Of a stretch of 56,069 nucleotides of DNA, positions 1 to 9,062 are shown piece by piece (positions within the stretch are counted from its first letter, which is position 1; the number at the start of each line of letters is the position of its first letter). Source of the stretch: Streptococcus sp. CSL10205-OR2 (GTDB lineage Bacteria > Bacillota > Bacilli > Lactobacillales > Streptococcaceae); contig NZ_JAOTIN010000012.1 of the NCBI RefSeq assembly GCF_025660655.1, forward strand, positions 1 through 56,069, given 5' to 3'. Under the pieces are notes generated by a model. It was not told where the DNA came from. It saw only the letters and a program-made list of their open reading frames with translations, and made no database searches. Position numbers and translations under genes: made by a program.

Positions 1-84
1 TTTTTGACAGGTTACTTTCATAACCCTGCACGTTTGGTTTCTTGTCTTGTTCAGTTTTCAAAGGTCATGCTCTTTCGAGACAAC
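1..84 (-). ncRNA. 5' leader of a 16S rRNA operon (partial, runs off left edge)
   Basis: Read on the minus strand, this stretch contains a CTTTGAAAACTGAACAAGA block and then an AACGTGCAGGGT block. These resemble the precursor leader that precedes 16S rRNA in streptococci and related Firmicutes. The CCTTTGAAAAC part resembles a boxA antitermination element. It lies directly downstream of a consensus promoter, and the 16S gene itself would lie left of the window. An rRNA operon just after rplQ in the same direction is a known arrangement in pyogenic streptococci. The leader identity is from memory of similar sequences, not from an alignment. Confidence 0.7.
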
Positions 85-90
85 TATTAT

Positions 91-119
91 ATTCTAGCAC
101 CTCAGCTAAGCTTTGTCAA
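91..119 (-). promoter_or_regulatory. rRNA operon promoter
   Basis: On the minus strand a perfect TTGACA -35 (114-119) and a TAGAAT -10 (91-96) are separated by exactly 17 bases. An overlapping TATAAT lies at 86-91. The upstream DNA (120-280) is extremely AT-rich, as expected for an UP-element region of a strong rRNA promoter. Confidence 0.8.
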
Positions 120-196
120 TACATTTTTAAGAAAAAGAAAAAATAATTTTATATTATTTCTACAATTACTTAATCTATAAGATAAACAAAGTATTA

Positions 197-225
197 TTAA
201 TGATTTTAAAATAGTAAATCATTAA
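197..225. repeat. 10-bp inverted repeat upstream of the rRNA promoter
   Basis: Perfect arms TTAATGATTT (197-206) and AAATCATTAA (216-225) enclose a 9-base spacer. It sits between the ribosomal-operon terminator and the rRNA promoter. It could be a protein-binding palindrome or a fortuitous hairpin in AT-rich DNA; nothing identifies a factor. Confidence 0.4.
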
Positions 226-284
226 GGGTAACAATATCATTATACTATAAACATATGTTTTTTAACAATAAAATGATTTTTAAT

Positions 285-344
285 AAAAACGCCTGCTTAC
301 GACATTTTTTTATACCACAGATAAAAAAATGTCGTAAACAAGCG
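285..344 (-). terminator. Terminator of the ribosomal protein supercluster
   Basis: A 24-bp hairpin with arms 290-313 and 321-344 and a 7-base loop is followed on the minus strand by TTTTTATT. Two arm positions are G-U wobbles in minus-strand RNA but would be C-A mismatches in plus-strand RNA. The structure is therefore built for transcripts leaving rplQ. This is a strong Rho-independent terminator between the alpha operon and the rRNA promoter. Confidence 0.88.
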
Positions 345-362
345 TAAGCGTTAGATAGCAAT

Positions 363-444
363 ATGATGAGTGTTACCGCCGAAAGTAATCGGCGGTAGAC
401 CAGAGCTAGACTAAGAATAATAGTATTCCATCATCATAACACTC
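363..444 (-). other. Structured 3' untranslated region after rplQ
   Basis: Between the rplQ stop and the terminator there is a perfect 9-bp GC-rich hairpin (TACCGCCGA at 374-382, TCGGCGGTA at 389-397). Around it lie complementary pairs GAGTGTT/AACACTC and TGATGA/TCATCA (363-374 with 431-444) that cross each other, so they would form alternatives or a pseudoknot. Function is unknown; it may protect the 3' end or be a processing signal. Confidence 0.45.
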
Positions 445-461
445 AACAAAATTGATAAAAA

Positions 462-848
462 TTATACTAATTCAATAATTGCCATTGGTGCAGCATCCCC
501 ACGGCGTGGTTCTGTTTTAAGAATACGAGTGTATCCTCCATTACGTTCTGCATAACGTGGTGCAATTTCAGTGAATAGTTTTTGCAATGCAGATGTAGAT
601 GTGTACTTTTCAGTAGCTTCATCAAAGTTTTCTGATGCAATTTCGTTGCGAACAAATGCTGCTGCCTGGCGACGAGCGTGTAAATCACCACGTTTACCAA
701 GAGTAATCATTTTTTCAACGGTTTTACGAATTTCTTTTGCACGAGCTTCTGTTGTCACAATAGATTCATTTATAAGAAGATCTGTCGTCAAATCACGAAG
801 CATTGCTTTACGTTGTGAGCTAGTGCGTCCTAGTTTACGGTAAGCCAT
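462..848 (-). CDS. rplQ: 50S ribosomal protein L17
   Basis: Bacterial L17 of normal length (128 aa), a 50S protein near the exit-tunnel side that contacts 23S rRNA domains. It starts with the family's typical [20 protein letters not shown]. The ATG is preceded by a clear AGGAGG. It is the last gene of the alpha operon, 14 bases after rpoA, and is followed by a structured 3' region and a strong terminator. Nothing is unusual in the protein. Confidence 0.98.
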   Translation of the reverse strand: MAYRKLGRTSSQRKAMLRDLTTDLLINESIVTTEARAKEIRKTVEKMITLGKRGDLHARRQAAAFVRNEIASENFDEATEKYTSTSALQKLFTEIAPRYAERNGGYTRILKTEPRRGDAAPMAIIELV

Positions 849-862
849 TTTTTCCTCCTGTT

Positions 863-1801
863 TTATTTATCGTTTTTTAATCCTAGACCAAGTTCAGAAA
901 GTTTTAATTTCACTTCTTCTAAACTCTTACGACCAAGATTTCTAACTTTCATCATTTCTGGTTCTGTCTTTTCTGTTAAATCGTAAACAGTATTAATGCC
1001 TGCACGTTTCAAACAGTTATATGATCGAACAGATAAATCAAGTTCTTCAATAGTACGATCGAATACTTTTTCATTGGAAGCTTTCTCAGTTTCTTTCATG
1101 ACTTCAGTTGTTTTTGCAATTTCTGTCAAATCAGTGAAAAGATTTAAGTGCTCAATTAAAACACGAGCAGATAAGCCCAAAGCATCCTCGGGTATGATTG
1201 TACCATTAGTCATAATTTCAATCGTTAATTTATCAAAGCCATCATTACTACCGACACGGGCAGGTTCAACTTGATAGTTAACTTTTTTAACAGGCGTATA
1301 GATTGAATCTACTGCCAATGTTCCTACAGGTGCATTTTCTTTTTTATTCTCTTCAGCAGGAACGTAACCTCTTTTTGTTGCAACAGTCAATGTTGCTCTA
1401 AAGCTAGCTCCCTCAAGAATAGTAAATAAATAGTGATCTGGATTAACAATTTCAATATCACTATCTGTTAAAATATCTCCTGCGGTAACTTCCATAGGTC
1501 CTTGAACATCAAGTTCAATTGTCTTTTCGTCTTCAACGTGAGATTTTACAGCAAGTCCTTTAATATTAAGAATAATTTGCATCACATCTTCACGCACACC
1601 AGGAATAGTATCAAATTCATGGAGTACTCCATCAATTTTAATAGATGTTACTGCTGCACCTGGAAGTGAAGATAAAAGAACTCGACGAAGTGAATTACCG
1701 AGAGTTGTTCCATAGCCACGTTCTAGTGGTTCGATGACAAATCTTCCGTAATCTTTATTTTCATCAATTTTTGTTATTTTTGGTTTTTCAAACTCAATCA
1801 T
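863..1801 (-). CDS. rpoA: DNA-directed RNA polymerase subunit alpha
   Basis: RNA polymerase alpha, 312 aa, as usual in streptococci. The N-terminal assembly domain (about residues 1-230) carries the dimerisation motif [21 protein letters not shown]. The C-terminal domain (about 245-312) carries the helix-hairpin-helix region [12 protein letters not shown] and [11 protein letters not shown], which binds UP elements and activators. The ATG follows GAGGGAG. Placed between rpsK and rplQ, it has the classic alpha-operon context. Confidence 0.98.
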   Translation of the reverse strand: MIEFEKPKITKIDENKDYGRFVIEPLERGYGTTLGNSLRRVLLSSLPGAAVTSIKIDGVLHEFDTIPGVREDVMQIILNIKGLAVKSHVEDEKTIELDVQGPMEVTAGDILTDSDIEIVNPDHYLFTILEGASFRATLTVATKRGYVPAEENKKENAPVGTLAVDSIYTPVKKVNYQVEPARVGSNDGFDKLTIEIMTNGTIIPEDALGLSARVLIEHLNLFTDLTEIAKTTEVMKETEKASNEKVFDRTIEELDLSVRSYNCLKRAGINTVYDLTEKTEPEMMKVRNLGRKSLEEVKLKLSELGLGLKNDK

Positions 1802-1851
1802 GTCGTTACTCCCTCTTAAACGAAAAGTTGTGTACTAGTTGTTTTTTACGA

Positions 1852-2235
1852 TTATACACGACGACGTTTTGGAGGGCGAGCACCATTATGTGGTACAGGT
1901 GTCACGTCACGAATAGCTGTTACTTCTAGTCCTGCAGCTGCAAGAGCACGAATAGCAGATTCACGACCTGAACCAGGGCCTTTAACAGTTACTTCAACTG
2001 TTTTTACGCCATGTTCTTGTGCTGACTTTGCCGCTGCTTCTGCAGCCATTTGTGCAGCAAATGGTGTTGATTTACGAGAACCTTTAAAACCAAGTGCACC
2101 AGCTGATGACCATGCAAGAGCATTACCATGCACATCAGTAATCATAACAATAGTATTGTTAAACGTTGCATGAATATGAGCAATACCAGATTCGATATTC
2201 TTTTTCACACGACGCTTACGTGTTGGTTTAGCCAA
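1852..2235 (-). CDS. rpsK: 30S ribosomal protein S11
   Basis: S11 (127 aa), a platform protein of the 30S subunit near the 3' end of 16S rRNA and the mRNA exit. Recognisable blocks include [27 protein letters not shown] and the basic tail [11 protein letters not shown]. It starts 24 bases after rpsM with AGGAGG upstream of the ATG. Ordinary family member. Confidence 0.98.
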   Translation of the reverse strand: MAKPTRKRRVKKNIESGIAHIHATFNNTIVMITDVHGNALAWSSAGALGFKGSRKSTPFAAQMAAEAAAKSAQEHGVKTVEVTVKGPGSGRESAIRALAAAGLEVTAIRDVTPVPHNGARPPKRRRV

Positions 2236-2259
2236 TTTCTTTACCTCCTATTTTATTTC

Positions 2260-2625
2260 TTATTTTTTCTTACCAGCAATCGCTACTGCTTTACCTTTAC
2301 GAGTGCGGGCATTATTTTTTGTGTTTTGTCCACGGACAGGTAGTCCACGACGATGACGGATACCACGATATGATCCAATTTCCATCAAACGTTTGATGTT
2401 CAAGTTCACTTCACGACGAAGATCACCTTCAATTTTGATTTTATCCACTTCACGACGGATAGCATCTTCTTGATCTGATGTTAAATCTTTAACGCGAACA
2501 TCTTCTGAAACACCTGCAGCTTCTAAAACTTTTTTAGAGGTTTGCAAACCAATGCCATAAATGTATGTTAATGAAATGACAACACGTTTATCATTTGGTA
2601 TATCAACTCCAGCTATACGAGCCAT
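2260..2625 (-). CDS. rpsM: 30S ribosomal protein S13
   Basis: S13 (121 aa), a head protein that contacts S19, 16S rRNA and the 50S subunit. It begins [19 protein letters not shown] and has the glycine-rich [16 protein letters not shown] block followed by a lysine-rich tail. It lies between rpmJ and rpsK, the standard Firmicutes order. Confidence 0.98.
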   Translation of the reverse strand: MARIAGVDIPNDKRVVISLTYIYGIGLQTSKKVLEAAGVSEDVRVKDLTSDQEDAIRREVDKIKIEGDLRREVNLNIKRLMEIGSYRGIRHRRGLPVRGQNTKNNARTRKGKAVAIAGKKK

Positions 2626-2643
2626 TTTTTCTCCTTTCTATTT

Positions 2644-2760
2644 TTATCCTTGACGTTGTTTGTGTTTTGGATTTGTAGGACAAATTACCATAACACGGCC
2701 ATTACGGCGAATTACTTTACAGTATTCGCAAATTGGTTTAACCGATGGTCTTACCTTCAT
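2644..2760 (-). CDS. rpmJ: 50S ribosomal protein L36
   Basis: A 38-codon gene reading [16 protein letters not shown] and ending [11 protein letters not shown]. Cysteines 11, 14 and 27 and histidine 33 form the zinc site of the zinc-containing L36 type. The ATG at 2760 has GGAGGG nine bases upstream. It fills the gap between infA and rpsM exactly where L36 is expected. This small 50S protein stabilises the 23S rRNA fold near the L16 and L6 region. Confidence 0.96.
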
Positions 2761-2784
2761 TTTTAATCCCTCCAATTATTTCGA

Positions 2785-3003
2785 TTATTTAAAGCGGTAT
2801 GTGATACGTCCTCTTGTTAAATCATATGGACTCATCTCTACAGTAACTCTATCACCTACTAAAATACGAATATAATTCTTTCGGATCTTTCCTGATACAG
2901 TTGCTAGAATTTGATGCCCATTTTCCAATTCAACAGTGAACATTGCATTAGGCATTGTTTCAACAACTTTACCTTCAATTTCAATCACATCTTCTTTTGC
3001 CAC
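2785..3003 (-). CDS. infA: Translation initiation factor IF-1
   Basis: IF-1, 72 aa, a single OB-fold domain that binds the 30S A site during initiation. The sequence begins [20 protein letters not shown] and contains the RNA-binding [18 protein letters not shown] block. The start codon is GTG at 3003, preceded by AGGGGGTG. It has its own consensus promoter and a leader hairpin upstream, so it can be transcribed separately from the upstream secY-adk part of the cluster. Confidence 0.97.
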
Positions 3004-3035
3004 GCAAAAGCACCCCCTAAATTTCGATTTGATTC

Positions 3036-3052
3036 CCTCTATAAAATAGAGG
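3036..3052 (-). other. Leader hairpin of infA
   Basis: CCTCTAT and ATAGAGG form a 7-bp stem with a 3-base loop in the leader of the infA transcript, about 33 bases before the start codon. There is no T-tract, so it is not a terminator. It may stabilise the mRNA or separate the internal promoter from translation. Confidence 0.45.
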
Positions 3053-3077
3053 TAACAGTTATAAGTCAGACTAGCCT

Positions 3078-3106
3078 ATTATATCACGTCTTATAGTCTT
3101 ATGCAA
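3078..3106 (-). promoter_or_regulatory. Internal promoter for infA-rpmJ-rpsM-rpsK-rpoA-rplQ
   Basis: On the minus strand, TTGCAT (3101-3106) and TATAAT (3078-3083) are 17 bases apart, and TGA immediately precedes the -10, giving an extended -10. It lies in the only sizeable gap between adk and infA. The alpha-operon genes can therefore be made independently of the spc operon, as known for infA in other Bacilli. Confidence 0.75.
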
Positions 3107-3123
3107 GTAAGTTTAATCATTTG

Positions 3124-3762
3124 TTACAAAGACGAAATAACCTTTGAAATGTTTGCAAACACTGCATCGATTTCATCATTTCCTTCGATATCATGGACGA
3201 TACCTTTTTTACGATAGTGAGCAATAATCGGTGTTCCTTGTTCGATGTTAATATCTAAGCGACGTTTAACCGTTTCTGGTTTATCATCTTCACGTTGATA
3301 ATAATCATTTTCATCATATCCAGCTGCTGGTGGGTTAAATACTTTATGGAAAGTCTCCCCCGTTTCACGATGAATAATACGACCACTTAAGCGTTCTAAG
3401 AGAAGTGATGGGTCAACTTCAATATTAACAACACCATCTAGCGACATGTCCAACTCACTCAAAATAGCATCTAGGGCATCAGCTTGTTCAATTGTTCTTG
3501 GATAACCATCTAGCAGAAAACCTTTTTCAGAAACGTCGGCTTGTGCTAATCGCTCTTTGACAATACCATTAGTCACTTCATCGGGAACTAATTCTCCCTT
3601 ATCCATATATGACTTAGCTAAAATTCCCATCTTAGTTTGGTTAGCGATGGCAGATCTAAACATGTCTCCTGTAGAAATGTGGATAATACCAAATTTTTCA
3701 ACAATTTTAGCCGCCTGTGTTCCTTTTCCTGCACCCGGAAGTCCCATAATTAAAAGATTCAT
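3124..3762 (-). CDS. adk: Adenylate kinase
   Basis: Adenylate kinase converts ATP and AMP into two ADP in the cytoplasm. The P-loop [10 protein letters not shown] is at residues 7-16, followed by the AMP-binding region STGDMFR and the GYPRT motif. The lid segment has no cysteine quartet, so this is the non-zinc lid type. An ATG four codons upstream exists, but GGAG lies at the right distance only for the ATG at 3762, giving the usual 212-aa length. It sits downstream of secY, as in most Bacilli, with a hairpin between the two. Confidence 0.97.
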   Translation of the reverse strand: MNLLIMGLPGAGKGTQAAKIVEKFGIIHISTGDMFRSAIANQTKMGILAKSYMDKGELVPDEVTNGIVKERLAQADVSEKGFLLDGYPRTIEQADALDAILSELDMSLDGVVNIEVDPSLLLERLSGRIIHRETGETFHKVFNPPAAGYDENDYYQREDDKPETVKRRLDINIEQGTPIIAHYRKKGIVHDIEGNDEIDAVFANISKVISSL

Positions 3763-3801
3763 TTTTTTCTCCATCTATTTTGTCATTCACTAGTGACTCA
3801 T

Positions 3802-3833
3802 AAAATAAAATAGAAGGTTGACAAAGTCAACCT
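3802..3833 (-). terminator. Intercistronic hairpin between secY and adk
   Basis: AGGTTGAC and GTCAACCT (3815-3822, 3826-3833) form a perfect 8-bp stem with a 3-base loop. On the minus strand a T-rich stretch, TCTATTTTATTTTATG, follows. This looks like a weak or leaky terminator that could reduce transcription into adk. Confidence 0.5.
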
Positions 3834-3838
3834 ATATT

Positions 3839-5146
3839 CTATTCAGTTATGTTAATGAAACCAACATATTTCTTCTTCAAAAGATAGCCCTCAAGCTGTT
3901 TCATACCTTCAATACCTGTCGAAATAAGGATTAACAAACTTGTTCCTCCTAAAGCAACGGTTGATGATAAACCAAAAAGCTGTTGAGCTGCAATTGGCGT
4001 TAAAGCAACAAACGCTAGGAAAAGCGATCCTACTGTAGCCAATTTTTTGAGTAAAGAAGTCATGTAGTCTTGAGTCTCACGTCCAGGTCTAACACTTGGT
4101 ATATATGACGCCCCTTTTTGTAAATTCTCTGCTGTTTTTTCAGGGTTTACCTGAACAAAAGTATAAAAGAATGAGAATAAAACAATTAAGATGGCGTAAA
4201 CAACCATTCCAGCTGGATTTTGGAAGTTTAACGCTTGACTTAGGGTGTTTAACCAAGGAATATCTTGATTTCCTGTTTGGAGGAATTGAACCAAGGTTCC
4301 TGGAATAGTTGTGATAGAACTCGCAAAAATGACAGGTATCACACCTGCTGGATTAACTTTTAGAGGCAGGTATGAACTTGTTGGAGCTCCTTGAGCTCTC
4401 TTAGTGTATTGTATTGGAATCTTATACTCAGCCTGTTGCACAAACGTTGTAAAGAAAACAATTGCAAGAACAGCTAAAGTAAAGATACTAATAAATATTA
4501 TAGAATTTGTCAATTCACTTGGGCGAATATTGACAAAGTAATCTTCATAGATAGTTGAGATAGAGCCTGGTATAGCAGAAATAATCCCTGAAAAGATTAT
4601 CATCGAAACGCCATTACCAAATCCTTTATCAGAGATTTGTTCTCCCAACCAAGTGACAATCAAGCTTCCTGTCGTTAATATGCATCCAATGAGAATATAT
4701 GTTTGTGCATTAGGTGTTTCTACTAAAGCAACTGTTGATAGGGCACTAAACCCTGCTGTAATCCCAATAGATTGGAAGAAAGCAAGAAACAAGGAAATAT
4801 ATCGAGTAGCCTGATTTAATTTTCTTCTACCAACTTCTCCTTGTTTGCCCCATTCAACAAACTTAGGTAAGATATCCATTTGAAGCAACTGTACAACAAT
4901 CGAAGCGGTAATGTAAGGACTTACTCCAAGAGCAAAAACAGAGAAGTTTCTCATGGCGTTACCACTCACAAGATTAAGCATATTTAAGAAAGGTAAATCG
5001 CTCAACTGCTCAAGGCTTTTTGCGTTAATTCCAGGTACTGTAATATGAGTACCAACACGGAAAACAAAGATAATAAAGATAGTAAAAAGAATTTTTTTCC
5101 TAACATTTTTTATCTTTAAAGCATCTTTCAGTAATTTAAAAAACAT
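3839..5146 (-). CDS. secY: Preprotein translocase subunit SecY
   Basis: Channel-forming subunit of the Sec translocon, 435 aa with about ten membrane segments. The first is FTIFIIFVFRVGTHITVPGI. Typical SecY blocks such as LGVSPYITASIVVQLLQ and GFGNGVSMIIFSGI (plug and lateral-gate region) are present, as are the cytoplasmic loops that bind SecA and the ribosome. It lies between rplO and adk, the normal spc-operon position, and starts 16 bases after rplO. This is the housekeeping SecY, not the accessory SecY2. Confidence 0.97.
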   Translation of the reverse strand: MFFKLLKDALKIKNVRKKILFTIFIIFVFRVGTHITVPGINAKSLEQLSDLPFLNMLNLVSGNAMRNFSVFALGVSPYITASIVVQLLQMDILPKFVEWGKQGEVGRRKLNQATRYISLFLAFFQSIGITAGFSALSTVALVETPNAQTYILIGCILTTGSLIVTWLGEQISDKGFGNGVSMIIFSGIISAIPGSISTIYEDYFVNIRPSELTNSIIFISIFTLAVLAIVFFTTFVQQAEYKIPIQYTKRAQGAPTSSYLPLKVNPAGVIPVIFASSITTIPGTLVQFLQTGNQDIPWLNTLSQALNFQNPAGMVVYAILIVLFSFFYTFVQVNPEKTAENLQKGASYIPSVRPGRETQDYMTSLLKKLATVGSLFLAFVALTPIAAQQLFGLSSTVALGGTSLLILISTGIEGMKQLEGYLLKKKYVGFINITE

Positions 5147-5162
5147 AATGAGCTACCTCTCA

Positions 5163-5603
5163 TTAGATGACTTCAACAGAACCACCTTTAGCAACAATTG
5201 CAGCTTCAGCACTCTTAGAAAACTTAGATGCTTTAACTGTCAATTTTTTAGTTAATTCGCCATTACCAAGAATTTTGATTCCTGATTTTTCAGCTTTTAC
5301 AAGCCCTGATTCAACAAGAACAACTGGTGTTACTTCTGTACCATCTTCAAAAATATTTAATTGATCAAGATTTACTAAAGCATACTCTTTTGCGTTAATG
5401 TTAGTAAATCCACGTTTTGGCATGCGACGGAACAATGGTGTTTGTCCACCTTCAAAACCTAAACGAACTTTACCACCGCTACGAGCTTTTTGCCCTTTTT
5501 GACCACGACCAGATGTCTTACCATTACCAGATGATGATCCACGACCAACACGATTGCGTACTTTACGAGAACCTTCAGCAGGTTTTAATTCATGAATTTT
5601 CAT
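5163..5603 (-). CDS. rplO: 50S ribosomal protein L15
   Basis: L15 (146 aa) with the family start [20 protein letters not shown]. Its glycine- and arginine-rich N-terminal extension penetrates 23S rRNA, and a globular C-terminal domain follows. It is preceded by AAGGAG. The unusually long gap to rpmD upstream carries a hairpin. Confidence 0.98.
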   Translation of the reverse strand: MKIHELKPAEGSRKVRNRVGRGSSSGNGKTSGRGQKGQKARSGGKVRLGFEGGQTPLFRRMPKRGFTNINAKEYALVNLDQLNIFEDGTEVTPVVLVESGLVKAEKSGIKILGNGELTKKLTVKASKFSKSAEAAIVAKGGSVEVI

Positions 5604-5686
5604 TTTTTCTCCTTTTTGTAAAATGCTAACGCCTTTGTAAAGATAAGGTTCTCTCTACAAAAACTCGCCTATACGTTAATTCAGTT

Positions 5687-5717
5687 CAAGACACCATGAA
5701 AAAATCAAAGTGTCTTG
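5687..5717 (-). other. Intercistronic hairpin between rpmD and rplO
   Basis: CAAGACAC and GTGTCTTG form a perfect 8-bp stem with a 15-base loop in the 124-base gap between rpmD and rplO. No T-tract follows on the minus strand. It may be an RNA processing or stability element; it is one of several such hairpins in the larger gaps of this supercluster. Confidence 0.4.
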
Positions 5718-5727
5718 GTTATTATTT

Positions 5728-5910
5728 TTAGTTTACGTCTTCTACAGTGACTAAATGAGATACTGTGTTGACCATACCACGAATAGCTGGTGTATCATCT
5801 TTAACAACAGAACTATTTAGTTTACCAAGTCCAAGTGCAACAACTGTTTTACGTTGTGCTGGAAGGCGTCCGATTGGAGACTTAGTCAAAGTAATTTTAA
5901 TTTGAGCCAT
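5728..5910 (-). CDS. rpmD: 50S ribosomal protein L30
   Basis: L30, 60 aa, the short bacterial form, starting [20 protein letters not shown]. It is a ferredoxin-like 50S protein near 5S rRNA. It starts 13 bases after the rpsE stop, with GGGAG upstream of the ATG. Ordinary. Confidence 0.97.
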   Translation of the reverse strand: MAQIKITLTKSPIGRLPAQRKTVVALGLGKLNSSVVKDDTPAIRGMVNTVSHLVTVEDVN

Positions 5911-5923
5911 GATATCTCCCTTC

Positions 5924-6418
5924 TTATCCTAACTCTGAAACAGGAACACCACGAAGTGCGGCAACCTCTTCAGCGCGTTTTAATTGTTTCAATCCTTCAA
6001 CAGTTGCACGAACAATGTTGATTGGAGTGTTTGAACCTAATGATTTAGAAGTTACATCAGCAACACCCGCTAATTCGACAACGGCACGAACTGCACCACC
6101 TGCAGCTACACCAGAACCCTCGATAGCAGGTTTCAACAATACACGAGCACCGCTATAGTTTGAGCGAACCTCGTGAGGAATTGTTGTGCCAACCATTGGA
6201 ACTTCAATCATGTTTTTCTTAGCAGCTTCCACTGCTTTACGAATAGCTTCAGGCACTTCTTGGGCTTTCCCTGTACCAAAACCTACGTGACCGTTACGAT
6301 CACCAACAACTACTAGAGCAGCAAAGCGAAGACGACGTCCACCTTTTACAACTTTTGTAACACGGTTAATTGCAACAACGCGTTCTTCAAGTTCTACTGC
6401 ATTATCTTTAAATGCCAT
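5924..6418 (-). CDS. rpsE: 30S ribosomal protein S5
   Basis: S5 (164 aa), needed for decoding fidelity and the helicase activity of the 30S mRNA entry. The N-terminal double-stranded RNA-binding domain contains [16 protein letters not shown], and the C-terminal domain carries [19 protein letters not shown]. It lies 18 bases after rplR. No unusual residues are seen in the spectinomycin-related loop around VTKVVKGGR. Confidence 0.98.
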   Translation of the reverse strand: MAFKDNAVELEERVVAINRVTKVVKGGRRLRFAALVVVGDRNGHVGFGTGKAQEVPEAIRKAVEAAKKNMIEVPMVGTTIPHEVRSNYSGARVLLKPAIEGSGVAAGGAVRAVVELAGVADVTSKSLGSNTPINIVRATVEGLKQLKRAEEVAALRGVPVSELG

Positions 6419-6436
6419 TATTAAGTGTCCTCCCTA

Positions 6437-6793
6437 TTAGAATTTCAATCCGTTTTCACGAGCTGCATCAGCTAAAGCTTTAACACGGCCGTGATAGAGA
6501 TATCCACCGCGGTCAAACACCACTTCAGAAATACCTTTAGCTCCTGCGCGTTCAGCAATCAGTTTACCAACAACAACGGCTTGTTCAGTTTTAGTTCCTT
6601 TTGAAACGTCTTTATCAAGAGTTGAAGCGCTTGCGAGCGTGACACCCGCTACGTCATCAATCAATTGAGCGTAGATGCCTGTATTAGAACGAAATACGTT
6701 CAAACGTGGGCGATCCGCAGTTCCAGAAACTTTACCGCGTACGCGACGACGGCGTTTTTGGCGGATTTTATTTTTATCTGGTTTCGAAATCAC
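6437..6793 (-). CDS. rplR: 50S ribosomal protein L18
   Basis: L18 (118 aa) binds 5S rRNA with L5 and delivers it to the central protuberance. Family blocks include [20 protein letters not shown] and the C-terminal [11 protein letters not shown] place the start at the GTG at 6793, because AGAGG lies eight bases upstream of it. A GTG three codons earlier lies inside that ribosome-binding site. Confidence 0.95.
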   Translation of the reverse strand: MISKPDKNKIRQKRRRRVRGKVSGTADRPRLNVFRSNTGIYAQLIDDVAGVTLASASTLDKDVSKGTKTEQAVVVGKLIAERAGAKGISEVVFDRGGYLYHGRVKALADAARENGLKF

Positions 6794-6839
6794 AATTTTC
6801 ACCTCTTATTTTTTAATATTGAAAACAGTTAATGTAATT

Positions 6840-6886
6840 AGGTGGTAGGTGCTTTGTAAACCATTGTTTACAAAGATACCACACCT
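6840..6886 (-). other. Strong intercistronic hairpin between rplF and rplR
   Basis: CTTTGTAAAC (6852-6861) and GTTTACAAAG (6866-6875) form a perfect 10-bp stem with a 4-base loop. It is extended outward by the imperfect AGGTGGTA/TACCACACCT pair. On the minus strand it follows the rplF stop directly and has no T-tract. A role in mRNA processing or protection is plausible. Confidence 0.5.
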
Positions 6887-6888
6887 TA

Positions 6889-7425
6889 TTATTTACCTGT
6901 TTTACCTTCTTTAAGTCGAACAAATTCTCCAACGTAACGGATTCCTTTACCTTTATAAGGTTCTGGTGTACGAAGGCTACGGATATAAGCCGCAGTTTGT
7001 CCAACAACTTCTTTGTTAATCCCACTGACAAGAATTGATGTTGCTGAAGGAACTTCAAATGTGATACCTTCTGGAGCAACCACTTCATCTTGGTGAGATT
7101 TACCAACTGAAAGAACTAACTTATTCCCTTGAAGTTGAGCACGGTAACCAACACCACGCATTTCAAGAGCTTTTTTAAATCCTTCTGAAACACCAACGAC
7201 CATATTATTTAGGTTGGCACGAGTTGTTCCATGGATGGTTTTCATTTCTTTTGAGTCGTTTGGACGATGAAGTGAAATTTCACTACCATCAATTTTAATT
7301 TCAATGTTTTTATTGAACTCACGAGTAAGTTCGCCTTTTGGGCCTTTGACAGTTACAACATTATCTTTATTGGTGATTTCAACACCAGCAGGTAATGTGA
7401 TAACTTTATTACCAATACGTGACAT
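6889..7425 (-). CDS. rplF: 50S ribosomal protein L6
   Basis: L6 (178 aa), made of two similar alpha-beta domains, at the base of the factor-binding stalk near the sarcin-ricin loop. It begins [17 protein letters not shown] and ends with the typical [14 protein letters not shown] block and a lysine-rich tail. Normal spc-operon position between rpsH and rplR. Confidence 0.98.
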   Translation of the reverse strand: MSRIGNKVITLPAGVEITNKDNVVTVKGPKGELTREFNKNIEIKIDGSEISLHRPNDSKEMKTIHGTTRANLNNMVVGVSEGFKKALEMRGVGYRAQLQGNKLVLSVGKSHQDEVVAPEGITFEVPSATSILVSGINKEVVGQTAAYIRSLRTPEPYKGKGIRYVGEFVRLKEGKTGK

Positions 7426-7494
7426 ATTTATTTTCTCCTGTTAGATTGTCAAGTCATAGTATGACTAGTTTTCACGGGGTGATAAGAATAATTC

Positions 7495-7893
7495 TTACCA
7501 AACGTATGCAAGCACTTCTCCACCAACATTTTTTTGGCGTGCTTCTTTATCAGTCAAAAGACCTTCAGAAGTTGAAATGATTGCAATTCCAAGTCCATTA
7601 AGAACTTTTGGAATATCTTCACGTTTTGTGTAAACACGAAGACCTGGTTTTGAAATACGTTTTAAGTTAGTGATAACACGCTCACCGTTTTGTCCATATT
7701 TAAGGAACAAACGAATAACACCTTGTTTGTCATCTTCAATATATTCAACGTTTTTTACAAAACCTTCACGTTTAAGGATTTCAGCAATTCCTTTTTTAAT
7801 ATTTGATGCAGGTGCTTCAAGAACGCTGTGTTTTGCTTGATTAGCATTACGAATGCGTGTTAAAAAGTCTGCAATAGGGTCAGTCATAACCAT
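7495..7893 (-). CDS. rpsH: 30S ribosomal protein S8
   Basis: S8 (132 aa), a central-domain 16S rRNA binding protein; in E. coli it is the translational repressor of the spc operon. It starts [19 protein letters not shown] and carries the family signature [14 protein letters not shown] near the end. The first ATG (7893) has GGAG nine bases upstream. Confidence 0.98.
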   Translation of the reverse strand: MVMTDPIADFLTRIRNANQAKHSVLEAPASNIKKGIAEILKREGFVKNVEYIEDDKQGVIRLFLKYGQNGERVITNLKRISKPGLRVYTKREDIPKVLNGLGIAIISTSEGLLTDKEARQKNVGGEVLAYVW

Positions 7894-7960
7894 TTTATTT
7901 TTCTCCTCTTACTAGTAGTTTGAATACTCACTTGCTAGTTAATGTTCAATTAAGTTCAGA

Positions 7961-8146
7961 TTACCAAGATGCTTTAGTAACACCTGGAATTTGTCCTTTG
8001 TATGCTAATTCACGGAAGCAAACACGGCAAAGTTTAAATTTGCGGTATACCGAATGTGGGCGGCCACATCTTTCGCAACGAGTGTAAGCTTGCGTTGAGA
8101 ACTTAGCAGGGCGTTTGTTCTTAGCAATCATTGATTTTTTAGCCAT
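7961..8146 (-). CDS. rpsN: 30S ribosomal protein S14, zinc-binding type
   Basis: A 61-aa S14 of the short zinc-ribbon form (often called type Z, rpsZ). Two CxxC pairs, CERC and CRVC, form the zinc site, and the C terminus is PGVTKASW. It sits between rplE and rpsH in the standard order. Streptococci commonly also encode a longer zinc-free S14 elsewhere under zinc control; that paralogue is not in this window. Confidence 0.97.
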   Translation of the reverse strand: MAKKSMIAKNKRPAKFSTQAYTRCERCGRPHSVYRKFKLCRVCFRELAYKGQIPGVTKASW

Positions 8147-8163
8147 TATATTTACCTCCTATG

Positions 8164-8706
8164 TTATTTTGCAAAAGGCATTCCTAAGCCTTTAAGCAAT
8201 TCACGTGATTCTTCATCGGTATTTGCTGTTGTAACAATAACAATGTCAAGACCACGAACTTTATCAACATCATCAAAATTAATTTCTGGGAAAATCAATT
8301 GTTCTTTAACACCAAGTGTGTAGTTCCCACGTCCATCAAATGATTTCGTTGGAACGCCGTGGAAGTCACGGACACGAGGTAATGATACTGATACTAATTT
8401 ATCTAGAAACTCATACATGCGTTCACCACGAAGAGTTACTTTAGCACCGATAGCAACACCCTCACGAAGACGGAAGCCGGCGATTGATTTTTTAGCTTTA
8501 GTGATGAGTGGTTTTTGTCCAGAAATAAGTGCTAATTCAGCTGCAGCTTTTTCTAAGTTTTTAGCGTTTGAAACTGCATCACCAACACCCATGTTAAGAA
8601 CAATTTTCTCAACTTTTGGTACAGCCATAACTGATGAATAATTAAATTTTTCAGTTAATGCTGGGATAACTTCTTTAAGATATTTTTCTTTTAAGCGATT
8701 TGCCAT
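8164..8706 (-). CDS. rplE: 50S ribosomal protein L5
   Basis: L5 (180 aa), a 5S rRNA-binding protein of the central protuberance that contacts the P-site tRNA and S13. It begins [17 protein letters not shown] and contains the family motif [14 protein letters not shown]. It is 24 bases after rplX, with GGAG before the ATG. Confidence 0.98.
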   Translation of the reverse strand: MANRLKEKYLKEVIPALTEKFNYSSVMAVPKVEKIVLNMGVGDAVSNAKNLEKAAAELALISGQKPLITKAKKSIAGFRLREGVAIGAKVTLRGERMYEFLDKLVSVSLPRVRDFHGVPTKSFDGRGNYTLGVKEQLIFPEINFDDVDKVRGLDIVIVTTANTDEESRELLKGLGMPFAK

Positions 8707-8729
8707 TATACTTCTCCTTTCCTTCGTGA

Positions 8730-9035
8730 TTAATCAAGCACTTCGCCTGATTTTTTGTTGTAACGGACTTTTTTGCCGTCAATAACTTTGTAGCCAACAC
8801 GTCCAGCAACACCGTTTTTATCTAACACTTGTACGTTAGAAACATGAATTGGTGCTTCTTTTTCGATGATTGCCCCTTGTGGGTTGTCATTATTTGGACG
8901 TTGATGTTTTTTCATCATTGCTACGCCTTCTACAATAACTTTGTTAACTTTTGGTAACGCAGTCAAAACAACGGCTTCAACACCTTTGTCTTTACCAGCG
9001 ATAACGCGAACTTTGTCGCCTTTTTTTACAAACAT
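8730..9035 (-). CDS. rplX: 50S ribosomal protein L24
   Basis: L24 (101 aa), an early assembly protein that binds the 5' end of 23S rRNA near the tunnel exit. The KOW motif is visible as [15 protein letters not shown]. The 74-base gap upstream carries small overlapping hairpins. Confidence 0.98.
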   Translation of the reverse strand: MFVKKGDKVRVIAGKDKGVEAVVLTALPKVNKVIVEGVAMMKKHQRPNNDNPQGAIIEKEAPIHVSNVQVLDKNGVAGRVGYKVIDGKKVRYNKKSGEVLD

Positions 9036-9062
9036 TGAGTTGTTCTCCTTAAAATTTCTTAC

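Noticed and set aside
2865..2872. TACGAATA, the exact late-competence cin-box motif
   Set aside because: It lies inside the infA coding sequence, on the strand opposite the genes, with no gene start downstream on that strand.
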